A stretch of 64,000 nt of DNA from Elephas maximus indicus (Eukaryota; Chordata; Mammalia; Proboscidea; Elephantidae), in assembly GCF_024166365.1 (NCBI RefSeq), contig NC_064843.1, forward strand, positions 61,094,532-61,158,531. The letters run 5' to 3'. A program made the translations under genes and the position numbers. This document shows, piece by piece, positions 1 through 11,600 of this stretch (positions within the stretch are counted from its first letter, which is position 1; each line of letters begins with the position of its first letter). Below the pieces are notes generated by a model. That model saw only the letters and a program-made list of their open reading frames with translations, had not been told where the DNA came from and did not search any database.

Positions 1-51
1 ACCAAGAGAACTAATCTCATGAGGTAATTGGTTGTGTCTAATTAGTATTAG

Positions 52-2718
52 CCCCCACGTGTCTGTCAGCTTGTCCTACTGTGGGAGCTTGCATGTTGCT
101 GTGATGCTGGAAGCTATGCCACCGGTATTCAAGTACCAGCAGGGTCACCCATGGCAGACAGGTTTCAGCTGGGCTTCCAGACTCAGACTAGGAAGAAGGA
201 CCTGGTAGTCTACTTCTAAAAAGATTTAGCCAGTGAAAACCTTATGAATAGCAGTGGAACATTGTTTGATATAGTGCCAGAAGATGAGCCCCTCAGGTCG
301 GAAGTTACTCAAAAGACTACTGGGGAAGAGCTGCCTCCTCAAAATAGAGTCGAACTTAAAGACGTGGATGGAGCCAAGCTTTCAGGGCCTTCATTTGCTG
401 ATGTGACATGACTCAAAATGAGAAGAAACAGGTGCAAACATCCATTAATAATCAGAATGTGGAATGTACAAAGTATGAATTTAGGAAAATTGGAAATTGT
501 CTAAAATGAAATGGAACCCATAAAGATCAATATCCTAGGGATTAGTGAGCTGAAATGGACAGGTATTGGCCATTTTGAATCGGACAATCGTATGGTCTAC
601 TATGCTGGGAACAACTTGAAGAGGAATGGGCTTGCATTCATCGTCGAAAAGAACTTTTCAAGATTTATCCTGAAGTATAATGCTGTCAGTGATAGGATAA
701 TATCCATACGCCTACAAGTGGCGTAGTGATTAAGGGCTACAGCTGCTAACCAAAAGGTCAGCAGTTCAAATCCACCAGGTGCTCCTTGGAAACTCTATGG
801 GGCAGTTCTAGTCTGTCCTGTAGGGTCGCTATGAGTTGGAATCGACTCGACGGCGTGGGTTTGGTTGTTTTTTTTACAAGGAAGACAGCTATTATTCAAA
901 TTTATGCACCAACCACTAAGGCCAAAGATGAAGAAACTGAAGATTTTTACCAACTTCTACAGTCTGAAATTGATCAAACATGCAGTCAGGGTGCATTGAT
1001 AATTACTGGAGATTGGAATGTGAAAGTTGGAAACAAAGAAGAAGGATCAGTAGTTGGAAAATATGGCCTTGGTGATAGAAATGATGCTGGAGATCTCATG
1101 ATAGGATTTTGCAAGACCAATGACTTCTTCATTAAAAATACCTTCTTTCGCCAACATAAATGGTGACTATATACCTGGACCTTGCCAGATGGAATACACA
1201 GAAATCAAATTGACTACATTTTTTTTTTTTTATGGGAAGAGACAATGGAAAACTTCAATATTATCAGTCAGAACGAGGTGGAACAGACCATCAATTGCTC
1301 ATATGCAAGTTCAAATTGAAACTGAATTAGAATAAGTCAATGGAGCCAACCTTGAGTATATCCCTCCTGAATTTAGAGACCATCTCAAGAATAGATTTGA
1401 TGCACTGGACACTAATGACCGAAGACCAGATGAGTTGTGGAATGACATCAAGGACTTCATACATGAAGAAAGCAAGAGGTCATTAAAAAGGCAGGAAAGA
1501 AAGAAAAGACCAAAATGGATGTCAAAAGAGACTCTGAAACTTGCTCTTCAACATTGAGTAGCTAAAGTGAAAGGAAGAAATGATGAAGTAAAAGAGTTGG
1601 ACAGAAGATTTCAAACGGCAGCTGGAGAAGACAAAGTATTATAATGACATGTGCAATGGCCTGGAGATGGAAAATCAAAAGTGGAGAACACGCTCTGCAT
1701 TACTTAAGCTGAAGGAACTAAGGAAAAAATTCAAGCCTCGAGTTGTAATATTGAAGGATTCTACGGGGCAAATATTAAATGACTCAGAAAGCAGCAAAAG
1801 AAGATGGAAAGAATACACAGAGTCACCATATCAGAAAGAATCGGTTGATGTTCAACCATTTCAGGAGGTACAATATGAGCAGGAACCAATGGTACTGAAG
1901 GAAGAAGTCCAAGCTGCACTGGCGAAAAACCAGGCTCCAGGAATTGACGGAATATCAGTTCAGATGTTTCAATGAACAGATGCAGCGCTGGAAGTATTCA
2001 CTCATCTAGGCCAAGAAATTTGGAAGACAGCTACCTGACCAACCAGCTGGAAGAGATCTATGTTTATGCCTAGTCCCAAGAAAGGTGATCCCACCAGATG
2101 TGGAAATTATCAAACAATATCATTAATATCACACACAGGTAAAATTTTGCTGAAGATCATTCAAAAGCTGCTGCAGCCGTGTATCAACAGGGAACTGCTA
2201 GAAATTCTAAGCGGATTCAGAAGAGGATGCGGAACCAGGAATATCATTGCAAGGATGTCACCTTGAAGACTAAGGTGCACCTGACCCAAGCCATGGTGAT
2301 TTCAATCGCCGCATATGCATGTGAATAAAGAAAACTGAAGAACTGACGCCTTTGAATTGTGGTGTTGGTGAAGAGTATTGAATATACCATGAACTGCCAA
2401 AGGAATGAACAAATCTGTCTTAAAAGAAATATAACCAGAATGCTCCTTGGAAGCAAGGATGGTGAGACTGTCTCACATAGTTTGGACATATTTTCAGGAG
2501 GGATCAGTCCCTGGAGAGGGATATCATGCCTGGTGAAGCAGAGGGTCAGCAAAAAAGAGGAAGATCCTCAATGAGATGGACTGACACAGTGGCCACAACA
2601 ATAGGCTTAAGCATAGCACGGATTGTGAGGATGGCACAGGACTGGGCATTGTTTCATTCTGTTGTACATAGGGTTGCTATGAGTCAGAATCAACTCGATG
2701 GCACCTAACAACAACAAC
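52..2718 (+). mobile_element. RTE-type LINE (RTE1-like), both termini present, RT core deleted
   Basis: Open stretches match an RTE LINE protein. An endonuclease part begins near 511 (ISELKWTGIGHFESDN) and resumes at about 895 (IIQIYAPTTK, ITGDWNVKVGN). An early RT part lies near 2060-2260 (PSPKKGDPTRCGNYQTIS, GFRRGCGTRN). The text then jumps at about 2260 to the post-catalytic region (LKTKVHLTQAMV), so the RT palm with its YADD box is missing. The 3' end is the RTE tail ending in AACAACAAC. A 12-bp target duplication (AATTAGTATTAG at 40-51, AATTAGTATCAG at 2719-2730, one mismatch) marks both ends, so the 5' end is genuine. Several stops and frameshifts show it is dead. A SINE sits inside at 717-868. 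Confidence 0.85.
717..868 (+). mobile_element. AfroSINE inside the RTE LINE
   Basis: It has the standard head (GTGGCGTAGTGATTAAGGG), a B-box-like TTCAAATCC, a middle (GGGGCAGTTCTAGTC) and an RTE-like tail (GTCGCTATGAGTTGGAATCG). It interrupts the endonuclease reading frame of the host LINE, so it is the younger insertion. A short TACAAG occurs on both sides and may be a partial target duplication. Confidence 0.9.
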
Positions 2719-2730
2719 AATTAGTATCAG

Positions 2731-3560
2731 CATCTGTATTCTCCCCCCCCTTTTTTTGGCTGTTGTTATTGTTGCAAAACCATACACAACCTATCATTTG
2801 TCTCTTCATCCTTTTTCCATATATACATCTTATTGACATCAATTACATCCATCATGCTGTGCAAACTTCACCCGTATTTGGTAACACCTTTCTCATTTCC
2901 ATAAACAAAAATGACTACTACCTAAGGAGTATGTCTCCCTCTTACCCCTCCCTTCCCTGAACCACTAATGAATATTGTTGTTGTTGTTAAATACAGTTGA
3001 GTCGGTTCCTTCTCATAGTGACCCTAAGCACAACAGAATGAAACACCGCCCAGTCTCGTGCCATCCTCACAATCATTGCTGTTTGAGCCCATGGTTGCAA
3101 TCACTTTGTCAGTCCATCTGTTTGAAGGTCTTGCTTTTTTTCGTTTATCCTCCTCTTTGCCAAGCATGATGTCCTTCTCCAGGGACTGATCCCTCCTGAT
3201 AACATGGCCAAATTATGAGACGTAGTCTCGCCATTCTTGCTTCTAAGGAGCATTCTGGGTGTACAATGAACATCAGTTTCTGTGTATTTACCTGTTTGCA
3301 TAATTTTATAAAAAAGCATACAATATTTGTTTTTTGTGATTGACTTATTTCACTCAATGTAATGTCCTCCTGGTTCATCCACGTTGTAAGATGTCATTTT
3401 TCATGACTGCTGAGTAGTAGTCAATTGTACATATGTACCACATTTACTTATCCACTCATCTATTGATGGGCATTTAGGTTGTTTCCACTTTTTTGCTATT
3501 GTGAATAATGCTGCAATGAACATAGGCATGCATTTGTCTGTTCCTGTTGTATTGGTTCTT
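2731..3560 (-). mobile_element. Old L1 3' fragment, antisense, interrupted by RTE
   Basis: The plus strand reads like the antisense of an L1 ORF2 end. Landmarks are ATTTATCCACTCATCTATTG-type text near 3445 and GCTATTGTGAATAATGCTGC near 3495. The element is split by an antisense RTE 3' end at about 2973-3265. No open frame remains. The exact L1 subfamily is not resolved. Confidence 0.65.
2973..3265 (-). mobile_element. RTE1-like 3' end fragment, antisense
   Basis: On the minus strand it encodes the RTE C-terminal text ([34 protein letters not shown]) and ends in the GTTGTTGTTGTT complement of the AAC tail at the low end. It matches about 2420-2718 of the first RTE copy. It is 5'-truncated and lies inside an old L1. 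Confidence 0.85.
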
Positions 3561-4196
3561 TTATTAATTAATGAATTAAATAAAATTTTGACATGTTCAT
3601 TTTATATTTGTATGACAACTGTGATTGTTCTTTCTTCTAAAACTCAACCTTTGACATTCAGTTAATGTGCTTGGTTTAATGCTGAAATAAAATTTAATCT
3701 TGTTAATACAAAACTGCCTCTAAAAATTTTCCCTGTTTAAAATGCATGGCAGCAACTGTCTGTGCTTATTCATTTTGCCCTCCTGGGGCATCTCTAGTAC
3801 CTGTGGACATGAATTTGCACCACTTACGGACTCTTACAGGTGTGTTTACACTAATGTGTCTTGATTATTGAGGTTGGAAACAATGACTGGAGCTGAGCTT
3901 GGGCCTTTGGCGATCTTTATTGGGCTTACCTGCTTCCTCAACCATCTGTTTTCTCTCCTTCTCCTCCTTCAATGTCTGAGCCACATGTCTGGGCAGGGGA
4001 TTGCTAAGGAGGCACCTGTGGAGCAACTTGGGGCCCCAAAGATAGGGGTATGACTTCTTCTTGAGGGTTATTTGCGTTGGTTTGACGTGCAGCCAGTCAC
4101 CTAAGAGACCACAGTAGTTGCTTTGCAAAGGAGTGAGGGGACGGAATCTTCAAAAGTGGGAAGAATATGCTCATTTGTTAGTGTTTGAAATTATGT
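3561..4196. other. Intergenic, no recognisable feature
   Basis: AT-rich sequence with no convincing open frame, repeat or RNA gene that I can name. The short open frames on both strands here (60-90 codons) show no family resemblance. Confidence 0.5.
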
Positions 4197-4330
4197 GTCC
4201 AATATGGTAGCCACTAGCCACATGAGGGTACTGAGCACTTGAAATGTAGCTAGTACGACTGAAGAATGGAATTTTTAATTTTTATTTTTATTAACTTAAA
4301 ATTTAAAATATGTTCAATTCAGTTACTTGA
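4197..4330 (+). mobile_element. hAT-type MITE remnant (MER family uncertain)
   Basis: The text AATATGGTAGCCACTAGCCA followed by GAGCACTTGAAATGTAGCTA and an AT-rich core is a known mammalian non-autonomous DNA transposon motif. I cannot fix the family name from memory. Only one end is clear. Confidence 0.5.
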
Positions 4331-4612
4331 AGACAGTATGTTTGGTACCACTGGGGTATGTGAATCTACTTTTTAGTCATATATTTTATGAAATCTAAAT
4401 ATAGAACACATATCTCTGTTGACAGTTTAGCTCACATATTGAAATATGCTGCAAATGTAAAATGTATATCAGGTTTCACAGACTTAGTACGAAGAAAATA
4501 TCCCACTAACGTTTTGTTTTATGATGAAATGATATTTTGGATATATTGGGCAAAATATATTATTGAAATTATTTTGCCTTTCTTTTATGTTTTTAAATGT
4601 TGTTAGCAGAAA

Positions 4613-4834
4613 ATATGGAGTCCTTGGGTGGTGGAAATGGTTAAGCACTTGACGACTAGCCGAAAGGTTGGCAGTTAGAACCCACCCAGAGGCACCTGGA
4701 AGACAGGCCTGGCAATCTGCTTCCGAAAGGTCACAGCCTTGAAAACCCTGCGGAGCATAGTTCTACTGTGCACACGTGGGGTCGCCATGAGTCGGATCAG
4801 ACTCAGTGGCAACTAACAATGACAACAACTAGAT
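4613..4834 (+). mobile_element. AfroSINE, long form
   Basis: It has a SINE head (AGTCCTTGGGTGGTGGAAAT), the longer middle with GACAGGCCTGGCAATCTGCT, the GTCGCCATGAGTCGGATCAG tail and an AAC-rich end. This long form carries a segment that the short copy at 717 lacks, so at least two subfamilies are present in the window. Confidence 0.9.
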
Positions 4835-5044
4835 ATGGGGCTCACTTCATGTTTCTATGGGACAGTGCCACTCTGGACCATGAATTTTCCCATTCCACTC
4901 CACCTGCTGCTTTCTTTTTCCCATGAGGCTCGCACGTGATTCTGAACCCTGCTTTTCTGGTTTTGATTCTTAATTCCTGGCAGTTTTTTCCTCCTTCCCA
5001 GGTGATCACATCGCCTTTTTTATTCAGTCATTTCTAAGGCGGGG

Positions 5045-5630
5045 TTATGAGGCTCTGAAAAGAGAGACCACCACTTTACAGGAGCGGGATCTGGCCACCA
5101 GGGGGAGCTGCGTCGCGGCCAGTCGTTGCCCAGCAACCCGTGGCCCGGAAGTAGTTCCCCGCCCGCCTGCCGGCCGCGGGGCCACTTCCGGCGGGGCGGG
5201 GGCGCGGCGAGCCGACTTCCGCGGCGGCGCGATGACCACGCTCCGAGCCTTCACGTGCGACGACCTGTTCCGCTTCAACAACATGTGAGTGAGGCGCCCC
5301 GAGCGGTCGCGGCGTGCCGGCCGGCCTTTCCGGTCCCGGGGCCTGCGGCGTCTCCCGTGCGCCCCTGCGGGCCCGCGGGGCCCTCCCTGCCGCCTCCTGG
5401 CCGTGAGCGCGGCCGAGCTGGGCGGAGGCCGGGGTGTCCGGCGCGGAGCGTGGGCCGTGCGGCGGGTCCCCGGGGTTCGGCTGGCGCAGGGCCGCCTGCT
5501 GACACTGCGGTCCCCGCAGCCCGGCCGCGGCTGCCGCCCTCGGGGGCTGTCTGTCACGTGCTCCTGCAGCTCCGCTCCCAGGCAGACGCCCTTCTCCGTG
5601 CGCACAGCGCTGTCAGGCAGGACCTGTAAC
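5045..5630 (+). promoter_or_regulatory. NAA20: NAA20 CpG-island promoter
   Basis: Dense CpG sequence surrounds the first coding exon. No TATA box is seen. Upstream of the ATG lie GGGGCGGGGG (Sp1-like) and three ETS-type cores (CCCGGAAGTAG near 5148, CACTTCCGGC near 5183, GACTTCCGCG near 5214), which is usual for a housekeeping gene. The island continues into intron 1. Long open frames on both strands here are a by-product of GC content. Confidence 0.8.
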
Positions 5631-8600
5631 GTGCAGCTACCTTTTTCTTTCCTAAAGAAAAGGAAAACTTCTGAACGTTGGGGCAGAAGTTTTACTGCGA
5701 ACGCCTGTAGACACATCACCTGGATCCCACAGTTAACCTTTTGCTGCGTTGGCTTCATCACGTATCTGCCTGTCCCATCGTCTGTCAGTCCCGGCTCCAC
5801 TTTGGAAGAGCGCAGGGTAGTATGTGAAAACTGAGGACCCGGTCGTTGAGATGGCAGGGTTAGAATGGGCGGCCAGGGAAACTTCACAGAGGGAGGCGGC
5901 TTCGAGGAGGCATAAAGTTGATAAGCCGGCCAGAGAACAGGGAGAGGGTGTGGAGGGGAGAAGTGGGCGGGGTGGTCAGACCACAGAGGAGATCAACTTG
6001 GGTATTAAAAAAGCTGCTGCTGTGGGGTCGGTTCCGACTCAGAGAACCTATAGGATGGAGTGGGTCTGCCCCATAGGGTTTCCAAGGAGCAGCTTGTGGA
6101 TTCCAACTGCCAACCTTTAATAACAGCCAATCCCTTAACCAGTGTGCCACCAGAGCTCCAAGGTGGATATAGTGGGGAGGTTTTTGTAACTGAGTAGTCA
6201 GAGAGAAGCTGAACTTTGGCTCCATTGTTGAGGAATTTAGATTTGCTCCTGTGAGGAGAATAACCTGCTGGGCCTGCCCTGGTCAAAGCAGCATAGTTAA
6301 CACAGGAGTCTGCCACTGTTCTCAGTCTCCCACAGAATAACCCACTGAATCCCCACAGCCTGTGAGCTATGGCTGAGTAAACTAAGGTACAGGTGATAGA
6401 GCCTGAGGTGGGCCTGGGTGCAGTGGGGAGTCCCATCCAAGGCCATTGGCTCTAGAGCTGTGGTTCTCAAAAGGAGGGGCCCTGACCAGCAGCAGCAGCA
6501 GCAGCATCACTGGGGATGTGAGGTGATTAGAAGAGGTAGAACAGGGCAGTGAGTCACCTAGGGGCCTTGGCAGTGCCCCAGAGATGACGACTTGACAAAG
6601 GTTTGGGTTTGGGAGGTGCAGCCTGGGAGGTGACAGGGCACCTTAAAGCTTCAAGAACAGACAAGGCAAAGCCTCTTGATGGCCTAGGAAGGGACAACAC
6701 TTATATGAAGGTGAATGGAGTAGAAGGAAAATATACACGAACATTTCTGATAAAACGTTAGATTTTAAAGAACCATTTGGTTTGTTAAAAGTCCTCTTCT
6801 GAATATGCCAGTTTTCTCCTAATTCTCTCTTCCTAATGAGGGCACTTTGGTAGAAAATTCTGAGAATCACTGGATTGGGGTGTTGCAGTAGGGATGGAAA
6901 GATGCAGTGGATATAGAAACATTGCAATTAACACATCTTTTATTTATTCTTGGAAAGATATTTGAGTGTCTGCTATATGCTTGTGCTGGGGATACAGCAT
7001 TGAACAAAACTGACAAAAACTGGTGCCTCCATGTAACTTACATTTTAGGGGGGAAATAGGTAAATATAACATGTAGGATTGAATGTTAAATACAAAGCAA
7101 AAAAAAAAAAGCAAGGAAGGAAAATAGGAAGCAAGTGGGGATTCAGCTGCAGAGAGGGTGTTCAGGACAGATGCCATTGAAAAGAAAGATCCAGGGGAAG
7201 TGAGGGAGTGGGATGTGGATCTGGGGTAGGGGAGCTTCCAGGCAGAGGGCAGAGGGACCTGTTTCAGATCCAGGGAGAAGGCCAGTGTGGCTGGAGTAGA
7301 GCAAGTGTGGGAGTCTAGGCATGGGAAGTCAGTGTTACTGGGGCTGGGTCTTAGAGAGGCCGTCCTTGGCCTTGTGAGGACCTGGGCTTCTCTGCCAAGT
7401 GCACTTAAGACACTCAGGTGGAGAGGTCAGATAGGCAGCTGGACATGGGCGTGTCAAGTTCAGGTCTGGGCTGAAGATAGAAATTGGGGATCCACACCAT
7501 ATAGACGGTATGTGAAACCACAAGGCTAGGGGATATCAGTGATGCAGTGAGTGTAGGTAGAAAACAGCTCAAGGATGGCATCCCATGACACGCATGCATT
7601 AGAGCTCAGAGACCTGGAGAAGCCAGTAAACGAGACTGGCGTAGTGCGTGGAAGGAAAGCCAGGATGGTGGGGCTTGGAAGCCACGTGAAGAGGGAGTGG
7701 GAAACTGTCGAGAGGTTTGCTGGCTAAGTGTACAGCATATCTGTGTACTTCTTCCAGCCGAGCGAGAACTGCAGGAGCAGGGTTCTAGGTAGTGATGGGT
7801 GCCATCTACTCATCAGCACTCCATCCATGGTTTCTGTGGGTTTGTGGGACCTTGGTGAAGCTTTCTTCTTACTGTTGTATTTTCTGTGACGTAGGAAGCT
7901 GCTGAGATCAATTGGGGGCGGGGGGGTGGGGCACGGAGGCCTGTTGGAGAGCTGAGAGAATAAAAAACAGTCATCAAGAAGTGTGAGAGGAATCCCCCAC
8001 ACTGGACTTAAGTACACTTCTCCATGTGTGGCCTGGGCATCTAGGGGGTCCCCACGTTTGTTTCGAGGACTCTGAGGTTAAAGCTATTTTCATGATAATC
8101 CTAAGATAATTTTTTTTGTCTTTTCACACACATTCTCTCACAAGTATATACTGGAGTTTTCTAGATGTGTGATCTTGCAACAGATTGACTCTAGAAGCAG
8201 ATGTGAGAATCCCACTGTCCTCTATTAAGCCAGCCATTAAAGAGATTGATAAAACAGTGCCACTCTCGCCAGTAAATTTTTTTGTTTTGGAAAATATAGT
8301 AACTTTTGTTAAAAAAAAAAAAAAAAGTTATATATGTTAACATGTAATAGGTTTTTTTTTTATGTAATAGGTTTACTTTTGAATGAATGTTCAGAAATTT
8401 TAAATATTGATAGCTATAGCCCACAAACAAAAGCTTTTTGGGGTCCTCAATAATTTTTAAGAGTGTAAATGGGTTCTGAAATGGAAAAGTTTAAGAACTT
8501 CTGGGCTGGAGAAACGTAGTGAGTGTCAGGCATCGAGTGTCAGGCATCGTTAAAGAATTCACGTGAGTGTGGGAAGAGGAAATGGGGTCCACGTGAGGGA

Positions 8601-11600
8601 GAAGAGTTGAAGGTAGCTGGCTTCAAGCCTGTTCCCTGGATAGGAAGGTGAAGGGGAGAGCTGACTGGGGATGGAAGAGGAGGTCCGTGTTAACACTGAC
8701 TGGGGGGGTGCTGGCGATGGGGATGCTGGTGCGGCAGCTCCACAGCAGTTGGAAGCATAGTGTCAGAGCCCGTTTGGGGAGGCTTCCTCTGAGAAGACAG
8801 AATTAAAGCGTAGGAATAGGGTAGCGGGGAAGGGCAGGCTGGAATGTAAAAAAAAGCAGCATGTAGGGTGGAACAAAGGCTGAGCGGCGAGAGTGCCCAT
8901 GCTTAGAGGACTGAAGAGGGGAAGAAAAACTTGTCAGGGAAGGCCCAGAGACAGTGGGGAGGGCCCGCGTGGCCTACCTTGTTCTTCTGCCATGCACACC
9001 TAATCGTTCCCATTGCATTAACAATTTACTGCCCTTTAGAAGATGAAAGATTTTGATGTAGATTCAGTAACTATACAAAAAACTTGGAAAGCAGCAGCAG
9101 TTAGATGAAAACATACAGATACCTTTATAGTCATTGTAACGGCTCAGCTGGCCCTTATTTAAACCATTTTCTTTCGCCCTAAAGTTGGTCTTAAGGTTGT
9201 GGATTTGGCATGTGTTGTTTTCCTTTTAGTTTTAATGGGCTATTTAAACCTACGTTTGTAAACTCTGCTTACTAATTGACATTTCCCTTATTTCTTTCAG
9301 TAACTTGGATCCGCTTACAGAAACTGTATCCTTTCTTTAAAAAGTTAAATGAAGACTTTCTAAGAATAAAAGAAATGGTGAAAACCAAAGAAAAAGACAA
9401 TTACTCACAACTTTAAAAATTTACAGGTCAGGCAATATCACAAGCAACATTGAAAGCAATTCAAAAATAACTGGGAGCAAGAGTTTTCTTAATCTCTTTG
9501 ACACACTGTTACTATATAGACTTCACATAAACCTTTAACATTCGGCCCCCCTTCCCACCTTGCTCTTCTGTCGTGAGTATGGCTGCACACAACAGAAAGC
9601 ACGGTGACTTCAGCAGGATGGGTCATTTCTCTCTGCTGTAAACCAAGTCTGGAGATGAGCAGTCCAGGGCAGGTGGTGGTTCCCTGAAGTCACCAGCTGA
9701 CTGGGCTCCTGGCAGATCAGCCACTCTGCCATTCCCAGGGTAGCTTTTGTCTTCCTTTCCCAGATGACTGCCATAGCACCAGGCATCACAACCATGCTCC
9801 TGGCCTCAGGATCTGCAGAGGGGAGGAGGGAGTGTCCTTCCTTTCAAGGGCACCTTCGGGAAGTACCCTGCAGCACTCCTGTGGCTCACTGACTGGCACC
9901 TGTATCATGCAACACCTGCCCAAGAATGTGCCCAGCTGAAAACTGGGGATCGTTACTAAAGCAAAGAAAGGATTTGGAGTAACAACTAGCAGTTTCTCAT
10001 GCTCCCCAATAGAAAAGTGGGCCAAGATGTGTGAAGTTGGGTACTCTAGGCTATGACGCACTGACACACAACCCCTACATTTCAGCAGCTTAAAACAGTT
10101 GGATTTAAGCTCCATGTCCATTGCAGGTAGATAGGAGGGGTCTGTTAACTGATAATTTAACAAAAGAGGGCATAGAGAAGGCTAATGAGAGTTTATTCTC
10201 ATGGTTACAACACACGTGAATTGAAACCAAAATGAGATGCCATATCTTACCTATCATATTATCAAGAATTAATAAAAATGATTGAAACTCAATGCTGGCA
10301 AGGGTGAGAATATTCCCATAAATAGCCGGTGAGAGTATAAACTGCTGTGATCTTTCTGAGTAATTCCACTTCCTGGAATCCAAAAATAATCAGAAATGGA
10401 GGCAGTCATATCAGTTGGCAAACTACAGCCTGTTTTTATAAAATGTTATTGGAACATAGCCATGCCAGTTAATTTACATATTGTCTGTGCCTTTTGTACA
10501 TTGAGTAGTTTGACAAAAACCACATGGCTCACAGAGGCTAAAATATTTACTATCTGGCACCTTAACAGAAAAAGTTTGCTGACCCCTGAGTAATATCATC
10601 ATAAAAGTATTTATTACAGGGGATTTGGAGTGACATTCATACACAGCAATAACAAAATAAATTATGCTGTATTCCTGAAGGATTTAAAAATTTTGAGAAA
10701 TTGGAATGGCTCAGATGCCCATTATCAGGAGACAGGATATTTAACTTGTTTATTCATTCACATAGTGGAATACTATACAGCAGTAAAAATTAATTACAGG
10801 TCTAGGCAACAGCATGGCTACTTGTTAGAAATGAAGTTGAGTAGAAAAAGCAAAAAGAAAAAAAAAAAACTCTAGTTTTCGTTAGTATTTTAAAAAGGTT
10901 TTTGAAGAACTATGAACGACAAAAATTTTCACCCATGTAGTAAGTTAAAAATATCAGGATACAAATCAATTTATATAGCATGCTTCCAGTTACATCTAAA
11001 TTTCACAGAAAAAGTCTCGTAATCCATGTGGACCCATATTTGAAAGTCACCTGTCTGCTCCTAGTGGTTATATTGTATGTCAGTAGCTGGGTGGCAGGAA
11101 GATGGGCTGGCCTGCCATTTTAAGGGTTATGTTTGAGGAGTACGCAAGATAGCAGCTGTCCTTCAGAGGAGAGTTTGAAGAGTTTAACGCTAAGTAGGTT
11201 TTTTCCAGGAATTTGCTTTATGTATGAGTATTAGCATCCCCTCATAAATCTGCAATCCCCTCTCCCACTGAGAAGACGCCTATGTCTATAGTACAGGCGC
11301 CTAGGGTGGAAGAGTTAAGCAATGAGCAAATTTTTCAGGCATTCCCGCTTAACATGTTTGACTCTGTAAATGAGTTTCTGTATTTGCACCAACAGAAGTG
11401 GAGAATTTAAATCACTGGAGGGAAAACACTGGTTAAGTTGCTTCTTGAAGTACTTAAGTCTAAAAGTTATTTTCACAGTCTATCGCTGAAGCCCAGGTAG
11501 AAACTGGCCATTAGTTCTTAATTTGCAGTTTTCCCTTGTAATTATGGAAACATAAATGTACCAAGCACCTCCTACGTTTCAGGCACTGTTCTAGGCACTA

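Larger units (their letters stand above)
5285..9300 (+). other. NAA20: NAA20 intron 1
   Basis: A 4.0-kb intron, donor GTGAGT, acceptor TTTCTTTCAG. It contains an antisense AfroSINE (about 6003-6162), a MER5A-like piece, antisense L2 text (about 6935-7340) and a hAT-like remnant (about 8018-8510). No further coding exon was seen. GAGTGTCAGGCATC is tandemly doubled near 8521. Confidence 0.85.

Noticed and set aside
5045-5887. A 280-codon minus-strand open frame and a 181-codon plus-strand frame at the NAA20 start
   Set aside because: They overlap a CpG island, are Arg/Pro/Gly-rich in several frames at once and have no domain. Open by GC composition.
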